Both the position numbers and the translations under genes were made by a program. From JBBDYQ01 sp035553855 (GTDB lineage Bacteria; Actinomycetota; Thermoleophilia; Solirubrobacterales; Thermoleophilaceae), in assembly GCA_035553855.1 (NCBI GenBank), contig DATMJO010000082.1, positions 1 through 64,000 on the forward strand: a stretch of DNA of 64,000 nt, read 5' to 3'. Shown piece by piece: positions 43,308 to 50,823 of the stretch. Position 1 is the first letter of the stretch. Every line of letters starts with the position of its first letter. The notes beneath the pieces are model-generated. The model was given only the letters and a program-made list of their open reading frames with translations. It ran no database searches and had not been told where the DNA came from.

Positions 43308-43867
43308 CCCGGGTCCGCCCCGCCCGGGGCGGAGTCCAGCCTGGGCAGCCCCGCCAGGCCGCGCAGGACCGCCTCGTGCCGCGCTTCGTCCACCAGGATC
43401 GCCGCGACCGTGGCCCTCAGCCCCGGCGTCGAGAGCTTCGGCAGGGCATCGAGGCAGGCGGCGGTCGAGGTGGCCTCGACGTCCAGCAGGTGGGCGAGCG
43501 CGGAGCGGGCGTCGCGGAGCGGGGGCGGCTCCGCGGAGGATCCGCTCGCCGCTCCCGGCGTGAGGCCGATCCGCCGGATCGCCCTCCGGAGCGCGTCGGC
43601 GTGCGCGCGCTCGTGCGCTGCGATCAGCCGCGCCGTCTCGCGAGCGCGCCCGGCGAGGCGCGTCGCGGCCGCGGCGTAGGCGGCGCCCGCGGCGACCTCG
43701 AGGCCCAGGAGCACGTCCATCACCTGCACGTCGGCGTCCGTCCCCGTCGTGTCGGTGCGCTCGCCCGCGTCGTCATCGCGCCCGCCGCATCCGGCGAGCA
43801 GAACCGTCGCGCCCGCCGCGCCGAGGAGGGCGCGGCGCGTGGAGGGCGGGCCGGTCGGGGCGGTCAC
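43304..43867 (-). CDS. Tat lipoprotein with ferritin-like domain
   Basis: A 187-residue lipoprotein. The leader has STRRALLGAAGATVLLAGC, a twin-arginine motif plus lipobox. The domain keeps four helices with diiron-type ligands: Glu in LLGLEVAAGA, ExxH in AHERAHADAL, Glu in LLDVEATSTA and ExxH in VDEARHEAVL. It may handle metal or peroxide outside the membrane. GTG 43867 is preferred; a GTG at 43885 would abut the divergent mec start exactly. Confidence 0.78.
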   Translation of the reverse strand: MTAPTGPPSTRRALLGAAGATVLLAGCGGRDDDAGERTDTTGTDADVQVMDVLLGLEVAAGAAYAAAATRLAGRARETARLIAAHERAHADALRRAIRRIGLTPGAASGSSAEPPPLRDARSALAHLLDVEATSTAACLDALPKLSTPGLRATVAAILVDEARHEAVLRGLAGLPRLDSAPGGADPG

Positions 43868-43885
43868 TAGGGTTCTCGGCGGCAC

Positions 43886-44272
43886 ATGGTGATCACGTCC
43901 GGACAGCTCGACGAGCTAATCGCCCACGCCCGGGAGGCCGACCCGAGCGAGTGCTGCGGGTTCCTGAAGGTGCGCGACGGCGCCGTCGTCGAGGTCGTCC
44001 GCGCCCGCGACTCTCGCACATGGCGATACGGATTCGAGTTCAAGATGAAGGACCTCATGGCCATCGCCGACGCCGAGGACGAGGGATTCGAGGTGGCGAT
44101 CTACCACTCGCATCCGCGCAGCGCGGCCGAGCCCTCGCAGCAGGACGTGAACATGTGGGCCTGGCCCTACCTCTGCGTGATCGTCTCGCTGATGGACGGC
44201 AAGGGCGAGGTCCGGAACTGGAGGATCACGGACGGCGCCGTCTCGGAGGAGGCACTCGACGTCGCCGGCTGA
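43886..44272 (+). CDS. mec: Mec-type JAMM metallopeptidase
   Basis: A 128-residue zinc peptidase of the M67 family. The JAMM motif is complete: Glu in SECCGFL region, then HSHPRSAAEPSQQD, matching HxH-x7-S-x2-D. In mycobacteria the homolog cuts CysO-Cys to free cysteine. Here it may also trim the extra Arg of CysO. TAGGGT lies 12 nt before ATG 43886, fitting a leaderless start. It is separated from cysM by the tatA/ferritin-like block on the other strand. Confidence 0.92.
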   Translation: MVITSGQLDELIAHAREADPSECCGFLKVRDGAVVEVVRARDSRTWRYGFEFKMKDLMAIADAEDEGFEVAIYHSHPRSAAEPSQQDVNMWAWPYLCVIVSLMDGKGEVRNWRITDGAVSEEALDVAG

Positions 44273-44360
44273 GCCCCCCGTCTGCCCCGCCTGCGGGGCG
44301 GGGCATGGCCAGGAGGAGCGCTTCTGCCGCGACTGCGGTCTCCCGCTCGTCCCGCCCGGC

Positions 44361-44777
44361 ATGGGGGAGGAGCCGCGGAGCGAGGCCCACGGCCGCGCGC
44401 GGAAGATCGACCCGCGCTACACGAGCGGCGACCCGGTTCGCGTCGCCTACGCCCAGCACCAGGCCGAGGCGGAGATGATCCAGGGGCTCCTGCTCGAGGA
44501 GGGCATCCCCAGCATGCTGAGGCGAAGCGGCGGGTTCGACGTCCCGGACTTCCTCGCGGCGGGCCCGCGCGACGTGCTCGTGCCCGAGTCCGCCCGGGAG
44601 GCCGCCCGCGACCTCCTGCTCTCCGCCGACATGCCGGACGTCGTCGCGAGGCCGCCGGGCGAGACGGGCGGCGCGCCCATGCTGTTCGGCCGGCATCTGG
44701 CCGTCGGCGCGGCCGTGCTGGCGGGCGGCTTCTTCACCGCGCTGTTGACCTGGCTGCTGCTCGAGCTCCGCAACTGA
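44361..44777 (+). CDS. DUF2007-like membrane protein, zinc ribbon cut off from a start
   Basis: A 138-residue protein from ATG 44361. The core RVAYAQHQAEAEMIQGLLLE and DFLAAGPRDVLVPESAREAA match the DUF2007 signalling-like domain. A C-terminal span follows (GAAVLAGGFFTALLTWLLLE). Upstream, the same frame continues back to 44193 and encodes a zinc ribbon (CPACGAGHGQEERFCRDCG), but no ATG, GTG or TTG lies in it. Either translation starts at 44361, or the true start was lost or lies in a frameshift. Confidence 0.65.
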   Translation: MGEEPRSEAHGRARKIDPRYTSGDPVRVAYAQHQAEAEMIQGLLLEEGIPSMLRRSGGFDVPDFLAAGPRDVLVPESAREAARDLLLSADMPDVVARPPGETGGAPMLFGRHLAVGAAVLAGGFFTALLTWLLLELRN

Positions 44778-44839
44778 GCGCAACATCGGTCCCTGGCACC
44801 TTTGTTGCGCAACGTTGGTCCCTGGCACCTTTGTTGCGC
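44778..44839. repeat. Two overlapping REP-like palindromes
   Basis: Two 33-bp near-copies (44778-44810 and 44807-44839) share GCGC at their joint. Each has 7-bp outer arms GCGCAAC / GTTGCGC and the core GGTCCCTGGCACC. They follow directly on the TGA at 44775-44777 and precede an acyl-CoA dehydrogenase. Confidence 0.75.
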
Positions 44840-44850
44840 TGGCTCGCCGG

Positions 44851-44856
44851 TAGGCT
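44851..44856 (+). promoter_or_regulatory. -10 box for acyl-CoA dehydrogenase
   Basis: TAGGCT, 7 nt before ATG 44864, with no SD. It fits the leaderless pattern seen elsewhere in the window. Confidence 0.4.
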
Positions 44857-44863
44857 CCCGCCC

Positions 44864-46138
44864 ATGGATTTCTCTCCCTCTTCCCAGGTCGAGCAGCTCC
44901 AGGAGCGCATCGGAGCCTTCCTCGACGAGCACGTCTATCCGGTCGAGCTCGAGGCGATGCGCGCGCTCGACGAGGAGGTCTCCGTCGAGTCGGGCAAGGC
45001 CTACCCCGACATCCTCGTGGAGCTGCGCGAGCGCGCCCGCTCCGAGGGCCTCTGGAACCTGTTCATGCCGGACTCCGAGCACGGCGCGGGACTCTCCAAC
45101 TGGGAGTACGGGATGCTCTGCGAGATCATGGGCCGCAGCCTGATCGCGCCCATGGTCTTCAACTGCTCGGCGCCCGACACGGGCAACATGGAGATCCTCG
45201 CCGAGTACGGCACGGACGAGATCAAGGAGCGCTGGCTGCAGCCGCTCCTGAACGACCACGTGCGCTCGTGTTTCTCGATGACCGAGCCGGACACGGCGGG
45301 GTCGGACCCGACGAACCTCCACACGCACGCCGAGCTGGATGGCGACGAATGGGTCATCAACGGCCACAAGTGGTTCACCTCGGGCGCGGTCGGCGCGGGT
45401 GTCGCGATCGCCATGGTCGTCACCGAGCCCGACGCCGCTCCGCACAAGCGGGCGAGCATGATCCTCGTCCCCACCGACACGGAAGGCTTCGAGCTGATCC
45501 GCCCGATCTCGGTGATGGGACACGACGGCGGCCCCGGCCACTGCGAGATCGCCTACCGCAACTGCCGCGTGCCGAAGGACCACCTGCTCGGTGAGCGCGG
45601 CGACGGCTTCCGCATCGCCCAGGCGCGCCTCGGCCCCGGCCGCATCCATCACTGCATGCGCGCCGTCGGCGCCGCCGAGCGCGCCCTCGAGCTGATGTGC
45701 CGCCGCGCGAACGACCGCAAGCTGTTCGGCAGCCCGCTAGCCGAGAAGCAGTTCATCCAGGACTTCGTCGCGAAGTCGCGCATCGAGATCCACGGCGCCC
45801 GCCTGATGGTGCTGCACGCCGCGTGGAAGATGGACACCGAGGGCAAGCGGGCCGCGCGCAACGAGATCTCGATGATCAAGGTCGTCGCCGCGAACGTCGT
45901 GATGGACGTCGTCGACCGCGCGATCCAGGTGCACGGGGCGCTCGGCGTCTCCGACGACACGCCGCTCGCCACGATGTGGCGCGGGCTGCGGATGCTGCGC
46001 CTGGCCGACGGGCCGGACGAGGTCCACAAGCAGGTGATCGCGATGCGCGAGCTCGCCCGCTGGCAGGATGACGGCGTCCACTTCCCGGCCGAGCAGCGCG
46101 CCGCCGAGTCGCACGCCGGCGCCGGCTCCGCAGCCTGA
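44864..46138 (+). CDS. Acyl-CoA dehydrogenase
   Basis: A 424-residue FAD enzyme that oxidises an acyl-CoA at C2-C3. Typical blocks are CFSMTEPDTAGSDPTNL (substrate and FAD), GHKWFTSGA, RKLFGSPLAEKQFIQ and IQVHGALGVSDDTPLA. The catalytic base is expected near the last block. It resembles the FadE-like medium/long-chain group with an extended N-terminus. The gene 25 nt downstream is a second dehydrogenase, perhaps a partner or isozyme. Confidence 0.93.
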   Translation: MDFSPSSQVEQLQERIGAFLDEHVYPVELEAMRALDEEVSVESGKAYPDILVELRERARSEGLWNLFMPDSEHGAGLSNWEYGMLCEIMGRSLIAPMVFNCSAPDTGNMEILAEYGTDEIKERWLQPLLNDHVRSCFSMTEPDTAGSDPTNLHTHAELDGDEWVINGHKWFTSGAVGAGVAIAMVVTEPDAAPHKRASMILVPTDTEGFELIRPISVMGHDGGPGHCEIAYRNCRVPKDHLLGERGDGFRIAQARLGPGRIHHCMRAVGAAERALELMCRRANDRKLFGSPLAEKQFIQDFVAKSRIEIHGARLMVLHAAWKMDTEGKRAARNEISMIKVVAANVVMDVVDRAIQVHGALGVSDDTPLATMWRGLRMLRLADGPDEVHKQVIAMRELARWQDDGVHFPAEQRAAESHAGAGSAA

Positions 46139-46163
46139 ACCCCACCCATCCCAGGAGGACCAG

Positions 46164-47294
46164 TTGATCGACGCAACCCTCAGCCGCAGCTCGACCGTCG
46201 ACCTGAGCGATGAGCAGCGAAGCTTCGTCGAGTCGATCCGCGACTTCTGCGAGCGCGAGAAGGGCATCGGCTTCGAGGACTGCACGAAGAAGATGGCCGA
46301 TCTCGGCTGGTGGGGCGTGACGATCGACGAGGAGTTCGGCGGCTCCGGCGGCTCCTTCTACGACGCCGCCCTGTTCCTCGAGGAGTCGGCGCGCGGCCTG
46401 GCCCCGCCGTCGGGCGCCTACGGCGTGACTCTGATCGTGGTCGGCGCGCTCAGGCGCTTCGGCACCGACGAGCAGAAGCGCGACCTGCTCGGCCGGGTGG
46501 CTGACGGCGGCGTGCTGGCGATCGCCATGTCGGAGCCCGACTCGGGCTCGGACGTCGCCTCGCTCAAGACCAGCGCCCGCCTCGAGGACGGCGAATGGGT
46601 GCTCGACGGCTCGAAGATGTGGTGCTCCTACGCCCACAAGGCAAGCCACGTGCTGATCGTCTGCCGCACCACGCAGGAGGACGACAAGCACGCCGGGCTC
46701 TCGATGATCTTCGTGCCCACCGACGCCGAGGGCTTCTCGATGCGCCCGATCCCCACGCTCGGCGGCGAGGAGACCAACGAGCTGCACCTGGACGGCGTGC
46801 GCGTGCCCGAGGAGGCCCTGCTCGGCACCGAGGGCAACGGCTGGATCCAGCTGATGGCGGGCCTGAACAACGAGCGCGTGATCCTCGGCGCGCAGGCGCT
46901 CGGCCTCGCCCAGCGCTCGTTCGACGACGCGCTCGCCTACGTCAAGGAGCGCAAGCAGTTCGGCCGTCCGGTCGGCACCTTCCAGGCGCAGCAGCACCGT
47001 TTCGCCGACCTCGCCACGCAGCTCACCCAGACGCGCCTCCTGGTGCGCTGGGTGGCGCGGCTCACCGATGAGGACCCGGACCGGATGCTGCCGCAGGAGG
47101 CCTCGATGGTGAAGCTGTCGGCGACGGAGCTGGCGAAGCGCTGCGCGCTCGAGGGCATGCAGGCGATGGGCGGCTACGGCTACGCGAGCGAGTACCCGAT
47201 GGAGCAGCACCTCCGCCACGCGGTCGTGACCACCATCTTCGGCGGCACCTCCGAGATCCAGAAGAACATCATCGCGAAGACCCTCGGCCTCTAG
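46164..47294 (+). CDS. Acyl-CoA dehydrogenase
   Basis: A 376-residue dehydrogenase. TTG 46164 is the start: AGGAGG lies 5 nt upstream and homology begins soon after. Blocks are MSEPDSGSDVASLKTSA, GSKMWCSYAHKASH, RKQFGRPVGTFQAQQH and MQAMGGYGYASEYPMEQ, ending with the classical FGGTSEIQKNIIAKTLGL. It forms an operon with the previous gene. The two may form a heteromer, as known for some actinobacterial FadE pairs. The stop overlaps the convergent gene by 26 nt. Confidence 0.94.
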   Translation: MIDATLSRSSTVDLSDEQRSFVESIRDFCEREKGIGFEDCTKKMADLGWWGVTIDEEFGGSGGSFYDAALFLEESARGLAPPSGAYGVTLIVVGALRRFGTDEQKRDLLGRVADGGVLAIAMSEPDSGSDVASLKTSARLEDGEWVLDGSKMWCSYAHKASHVLIVCRTTQEDDKHAGLSMIFVPTDAEGFSMRPIPTLGGEETNELHLDGVRVPEEALLGTEGNGWIQLMAGLNNERVILGAQALGLAQRSFDDALAYVKERKQFGRPVGTFQAQQHRFADLATQLTQTRLLVRWVARLTDEDPDRMLPQEASMVKLSATELAKRCALEGMQAMGGYGYASEYPMEQHLRHAVVTTIFGGTSEIQKNIIAKTLGL

Positions 47295-48078
47295 GCCGGC
47301 GCTCTCGCGGGCGGGCGGTCACATCCGTGCCGCCGCCCGCGGCGAACTGGTCGAGGTAGGCGCGCCAGGTCCCCTCGACCTCGTCCACCGGGCGCGCGAA
47401 CGCGCGCTCGAGTGCGGTGCGCGCGTCGTCGCCGCTGCCGGTTGCGAGCTGCACGCAGGCCTCGGGCCCCGCTCCGCGCTCGAGCAGCCCGTAGACCGTG
47501 GGGCCGAGCACGATCGCGTCGCGGACCGACGGCGGGAAGCTCGGGCGCCGGCCCTCCCGCATCCGGCGCGCCACCGCGGGGCGGAGGTGGGGGAGCTGCC
47601 CGGAGAAGTAGGCGGCGGCGCCCTCCACGAGCCAGGCGGCGCGCAGGTAGCGGGTGAAGCCGCGCAGCCCGAACGGCGGCGGAAGCCGCGGGTCGTTCGC
47701 CGCCACGACGAGATGCGCGTACTCGTGGAGCGGTGACAGCGCGAGCGCCTCGCGCGAGCCCGGGACCCGGGACGCCCGCTCATCGAGCGCGCGGGGCGCG
47801 AGCACGTGGATCTCGCCGAGCGAGAACCAGCCCGCGAAGTAGCGACGGCTGGCGGGCGCCGCGGCAAGGCGGGCCATGGGAAGCCAGGGATGCGCGAGCG
47901 ACAGGTGCCCCGGGCCCGGATGGATGACCACCGCGATGCCCGTCGGGACCACCTTGAAGCGGCCCGAGATCCGCTTGCGGAACTCCTCGAGCTGGGCGAG
48001 GATCCGCTCCGCCGCCTCGGCGTCCACGTTCTCGTGACGGGCGCTGAAAGCGCGGGAGCGGGTCTCGACCCAGGACAT
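47269..48078 (-). CDS. Gluzincin-like (HExxH) peptidase
   Basis: A 269-residue protein with the zinc motif HEYAH in LSPLHEYAHLVVAAND and a third ligand Glu in AAWLVEGAAAYFSGQ, the pattern of peptidase MA-type gluzincins. The N-terminus (AEAAERILAQLEEFRKRISG) is helical. I see no signal peptide, so it is probably cytoplasmic. The C-terminal tail is basic. The substrate is unknown. Confidence 0.8.
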   Translation of the reverse strand: MSWVETRSRAFSARHENVDAEAAERILAQLEEFRKRISGRFKVVPTGIAVVIHPGPGHLSLAHPWLPMARLAAAPASRRYFAGWFSLGEIHVLAPRALDERASRVPGSREALALSPLHEYAHLVVAANDPRLPPPFGLRGFTRYLRAAWLVEGAAAYFSGQLPHLRPAVARRMREGRRPSFPPSVRDAIVLGPTVYGLLERGAGPEACVQLATGSGDDARTALERAFARPVDEVEGTWRAYLDQFAAGGGTDVTARPRERRPRGRGSSR

Positions 48079-48097
48079 GCCTAGCGCCCCGGTCCCG

Positions 48098-48649
48098 TCA
48101 GGCGGGCCGGCGCCGCTCGCGGTATGCGCGCGCCTTCGCCCGGTTTCCGCACACCGCCATCGTGCACCAAGCGCCGGAGCGATTGCGTGAGTGGTCGTAG
48201 AAGACCCACGCGCAGTCGTCGGCCGAGCAGACCTTCATGCGCTCCCATGTGCCGTCGCGCATCGCCTCGTGGACGATCCCGAGAAGCGTGGCGAGTGCGG
48301 CGGCCACGCCCTCGCCGACCGGTCGCAGCCGGGCGCCGTCGCGATCGAAGCTCACGCGGATGGTCGCGTCCTCGGCGGCCTCGTTGAGGGTCCGCAGGTC
48401 GGCCTCGTCCGCCGGGCCGTTCCCGTGGGCGCGGCAGAGCGACCGCAGGGCCTCGCGGACTGCGAGCGCCCGCTCCACGTCCGCATCCGAGACGGCGGCG
48501 CCGGGCGCGAGGAGGCCCTCCGCCTCGAGCCAGTCGCGCAGCGCTTCCCGCGTTCCGATGCGCTCGCTGCCCTCCGAGAACTCGTGGGTGTTCACGAAAC
48601 GGCGCACTCGCTCGAGGTCGCCGGGGGCGGGGTCGCGGTTGGCGCTCAT
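48098..48649 (-). CDS. CGNR zinc-finger regulator
   Basis: A 183-residue ABATE/CGNR protein. The N-terminal stress domain begins DPAPGDLERVRRFVNTHEFS. The C-terminal zinc finger is VCSADDCAWVFYDHSRNRSG followed by CTMAVCGNRAKARAYRER, with the eponymous CGNR. Such proteins act as transcription regulators. ATG 48649 is preferred; ATG 48706 is possible. It is divergent from the frameshifted gene at 48773, so it may control that promoter. Confidence 0.9.
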   Translation of the reverse strand: MSANRDPAPGDLERVRRFVNTHEFSEGSERIGTREALRDWLEAEGLLAPGAAVSDADVERALAVREALRSLCRAHGNGPADEADLRTLNEAAEDATIRVSFDRDGARLRPVGEGVAAALATLLGIVHEAMRDGTWERMKVCSADDCAWVFYDHSRNRSGAWCTMAVCGNRAKARAYRERRRPA

Positions 48650-48712
48650 CTCACGCGGGGGGCCCGCAGCGCGTTGAACGGAGGGTGATGGCCACGTCAC
48701 CAGCATAGCCTC

Positions 48713-48741
48713 TTGACAGGTGATGCTAACCGGTATACTTT
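48713..48741 (+). promoter_or_regulatory. Canonical sigma-70-like promoter
   Basis: TTGACA (48713-48718), 17 bp, then TACTTT (48736-48741). This is the best textbook promoter in the window. It drives the frameshifted gene at 48773 and abuts the CGNR regulator. Confidence 0.6.
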
Positions 48742-48772
48742 GAACACAGGTTACGAGTCCAGGGGGACCCTC

Positions 48773-49173
48773 TTGAACACCACACAGCTCAACAACGAGA
48801 TCGTCGCCGACCGGGCGCGCCGTGCCGGCGAGGCGCGCGTACGGCGCTTCGAGCCGCGGCTTCGGGACCCGGGAGCCGCCTCCGCCGTCACGATCCGCGC
48901 CGCGGTGCCCGCGGACGCGGAGCGTCTGCAGCGCCTGGCGGCGCTCGACAGCTCGTCCGTTCTCTCGGGCGACGTGCTCGTCGCGGAGTCGCCGGCTCGC
49001 TCGTGGCCGCCCGCGAGCTCGCAAGCGGCCGCATGGTGGCCGACCCGTTCGCCGCGACCGCGGAGATCGTGCCGCTGCTCGAGCTGCGGGCGGCGCAGGC
49101 GGGGGCCGAGCCCCGGCGCCGCCGGTTCTCGTCGCTTCGCCTGCACGGCGCTCCGGCCAGGCGCGCGGCCTGA
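48773..49173 (+). pseudogene. Small unknown gene broken by a one-base deletion
   Basis: From TTG 48773 (AGGGGG upstream) the frame encodes NTTQLNNEIVADRARRAGEA and TIRAAVPADAERLQRLAALD, up to DVLVAES near 48990. Sense then jumps to another frame, which reads AGSLVAARELASGRMVADPF and AATAEIVPLLELRAAQAG, ending at TGA 49171. The total is 401 bases, one short of a whole number of codons. One G appears lost at 48989/48990 (GAG-GTC becoming GAG-TC). The intact form, about 133 residues, is a small actinobacterial family of unknown role. Confidence 0.75.
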
Positions 49174-49183
49174 CCGGAGGCCC

Positions 49184-49813
49184 CTAAGCGAGGACCGGTA
49201 CGGCCTCCTGGGCGATCGCCTCGATCTGGGCGGCCGCACGCTCGAACTCGTCGTCGGACAGGACGGGCGTCCCCTCGAACGGCAGCTCGCGGTGGAGCTC
49301 GATCCAGGAGCGGCAGCCGTGGTACTCGGGCCGCACCTTCACCGTGACCGGCCGCGGGATGCGGTAGGTCCGGAGCAGGATCACGTGGAGGGGATGCCTG
49401 CGCTTCCACGCGAGGCGCTTCTCCGCGTAGTCGGGCGTCCACACGTAGTAGGGGGACAGCGCGTCCACGCAGCGGGGGTCGGTCACCAGATAGCTGGCGG
49501 CCACCTCGGCCCAGGCGCGGATGCGAACGCGCTCGGGCTGGGGGATCCCGCCGTCCTGGAGCAGAGCCTCCGCGGGCGGCTCGCCGTCCGGCCAGACGCC
49601 CTCCTCGAGTGCCCGCCCCAACTCGGGGAGGTGCGAATCGCGGACGAGGTCGTTGCGCTGATGGTCGAACGTCGGATACAGGAAGAACTGATCGTGCTCG
49701 ATCTCGAAGTGCTTGTGGTCTTCACGGATCCCGCCCTTGCGCAGGGTCAGGAGCTGCTCGCCCTCTGCGAGGGCGCGCACGGTGACAGCCCACTCTTTAA
49801 AAGCAACAGGCAT
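49184..49813 (-). CDS. DUF1802-family protein
   Basis: A 209-residue cytoplasmic protein. The N-terminus MPVAFKEWAVTVRALAEGEQ and the block FFLYPTFDHQRNDLV are the marks of DUF1802. No catalytic motif is evident, although the middle has several conserved aromatic residues (YYVWTPDYAEKRLAW). The function is unknown. ATG 49813 has GGAGG at a long distance (about 13 nt). Confidence 0.85.
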   Translation of the reverse strand: MPVAFKEWAVTVRALAEGEQLLTLRKGGIREDHKHFEIEHDQFFLYPTFDHQRNDLVRDSHLPELGRALEEGVWPDGEPPAEALLQDGGIPQPERVRIRAWAEVAASYLVTDPRCVDALSPYYVWTPDYAEKRLAWKRRHPLHVILLRTYRIPRPVTVKVRPEYHGCRSWIELHRELPFEGTPVLSDDEFERAAAQIEAIAQEAVPVLA

Positions 49814-49941
49814 TGGTAGAGAGAACCTCCGGCGCCGGGTTGAGTTGAGGGTGGATACCGCGGGGAGTGACCCGGCGCGACGGCCGCGCATTCTACGAGA
49901 TGCACGGAGGATTTCAAGCTTTTTCCTGCAAGTGGCAGGTG

Positions 49942-50823
49942 CTACGCGCTCGCGGCCTCCGCGACGGCGGCGAAATCGGCGTCTCCGAGGCCCGCCTCCG
50001 ACGCCGCCGCGTACAGCCGCTCGGCGGCCTCGGCGAGGCCGAGCGGGGCGCCGGCATCCCTTGCGGCGGCCAGGCAGTGGCGGACGTCCTTGAGCATGTG
50101 GTCCAGCTTGAACAGCGGGGGTTCGTAGTCGCGGGCGATGATCGGGGCGGCCTTCAGGTCGAGCACCGCGGAGCCGCCCGATCCCGCCTGCATCACCTCG
50201 ACGAGGCGGTCCAGGTCCACGCCGGCGGCGCGCCCCGCGTGGATGGCCTGGGCGAGGACGGCGGTGTTGACCGCGGCGACCGTGTTGTTCAGGAGCTTGA
50301 TCGCCTGGCCGTGCCCCTGGGGCCCCACATGGAGCACGAGCCGGCCCATCGCCTCGAACAGCGGGCGCGCGCGCTCGAAGTCGGCGGCGTCGCCGCCGCA
50401 CATGATCGTCAGCGTGCCGTCCTCGGCCTTGGGCTTCGAGCCGGTGACCGGGGCGTCGAGGAACGCGATCCTCCGCGCGGCCAGCCGCTCGGCGATCCCG
50501 GTCGCCGCCGTGGGCGCGATCGTGGACATGTCGACGAACAGGGCGCCGTCCGCCGCGCCCTCCGCCGCGCCGCCGGGTCCCAGCAGCACCTGCTCGACGT
50601 CGGGGGCGTCGACCACCATCGAGATCACGACCGCTGCCCGGGCGGCGGCGTCCGCCGGGGTGTCCGCGACGATCGCGCCGTGCTCCGCGGCGAGCTCCTC
50701 TGCGCGGGCCCGCGTGCGGTTCCAGGCGACCACCTCGAACCCGGCTCGCCGCAGGTTCGCCGCCATCCGCGAGCCCATGATGCCGAGGCCGAGGAATGCG
50801 ACCGGCTCAGTCGTCTCCGCCAT
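49942..50823 (-). CDS. 3-hydroxyisobutyrate dehydrogenase-like oxidoreductase
   Basis: A 293-residue NAD(P)-dependent beta-hydroxyacid dehydrogenase. The Rossmann motif is FLGLGIMGSRMAANL, the substrate loop DAPVTGSKPKAEDGTL and the catalytic Lys lies in GHGQAIKLLNN. The gene overlaps the end of hyuB by 17 nt, so it probably belongs to that catabolic unit. The exact substrate (hydroxyisobutyrate, tartronate semialdehyde or another) cannot be read. Confidence 0.9.
   Translation of the reverse strand: MAETTEPVAFLGLGIMGSRMAANLRRAGFEVVAWNRTRARAEELAAEHGAIVADTPADAAARAAVVISMVVDAPDVEQVLLGPGGAAEGAADGALFVDMSTIAPTAATGIAERLAARRIAFLDAPVTGSKPKAEDGTLTIMCGGDAADFERARPLFEAMGRLVLHVGPQGHGQAIKLLNNTVAAVNTAVLAQAIHAGRAAGVDLDRLVEVMQAGSGGSAVLDLKAAPIIARDYEPPLFKLDHMLKDVRHCLAAARDAGAPLGLAEAAERLYAAASEAGLGDADFAAVAEAASA

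Noticed and set aside
49928..49950. Hairpin CCTGC/GCAGG near the end of the oxidoreductase gene as a terminator
   Set aside because: The stem is five bases and the homopolymer lies on the wrong side for either transcript.
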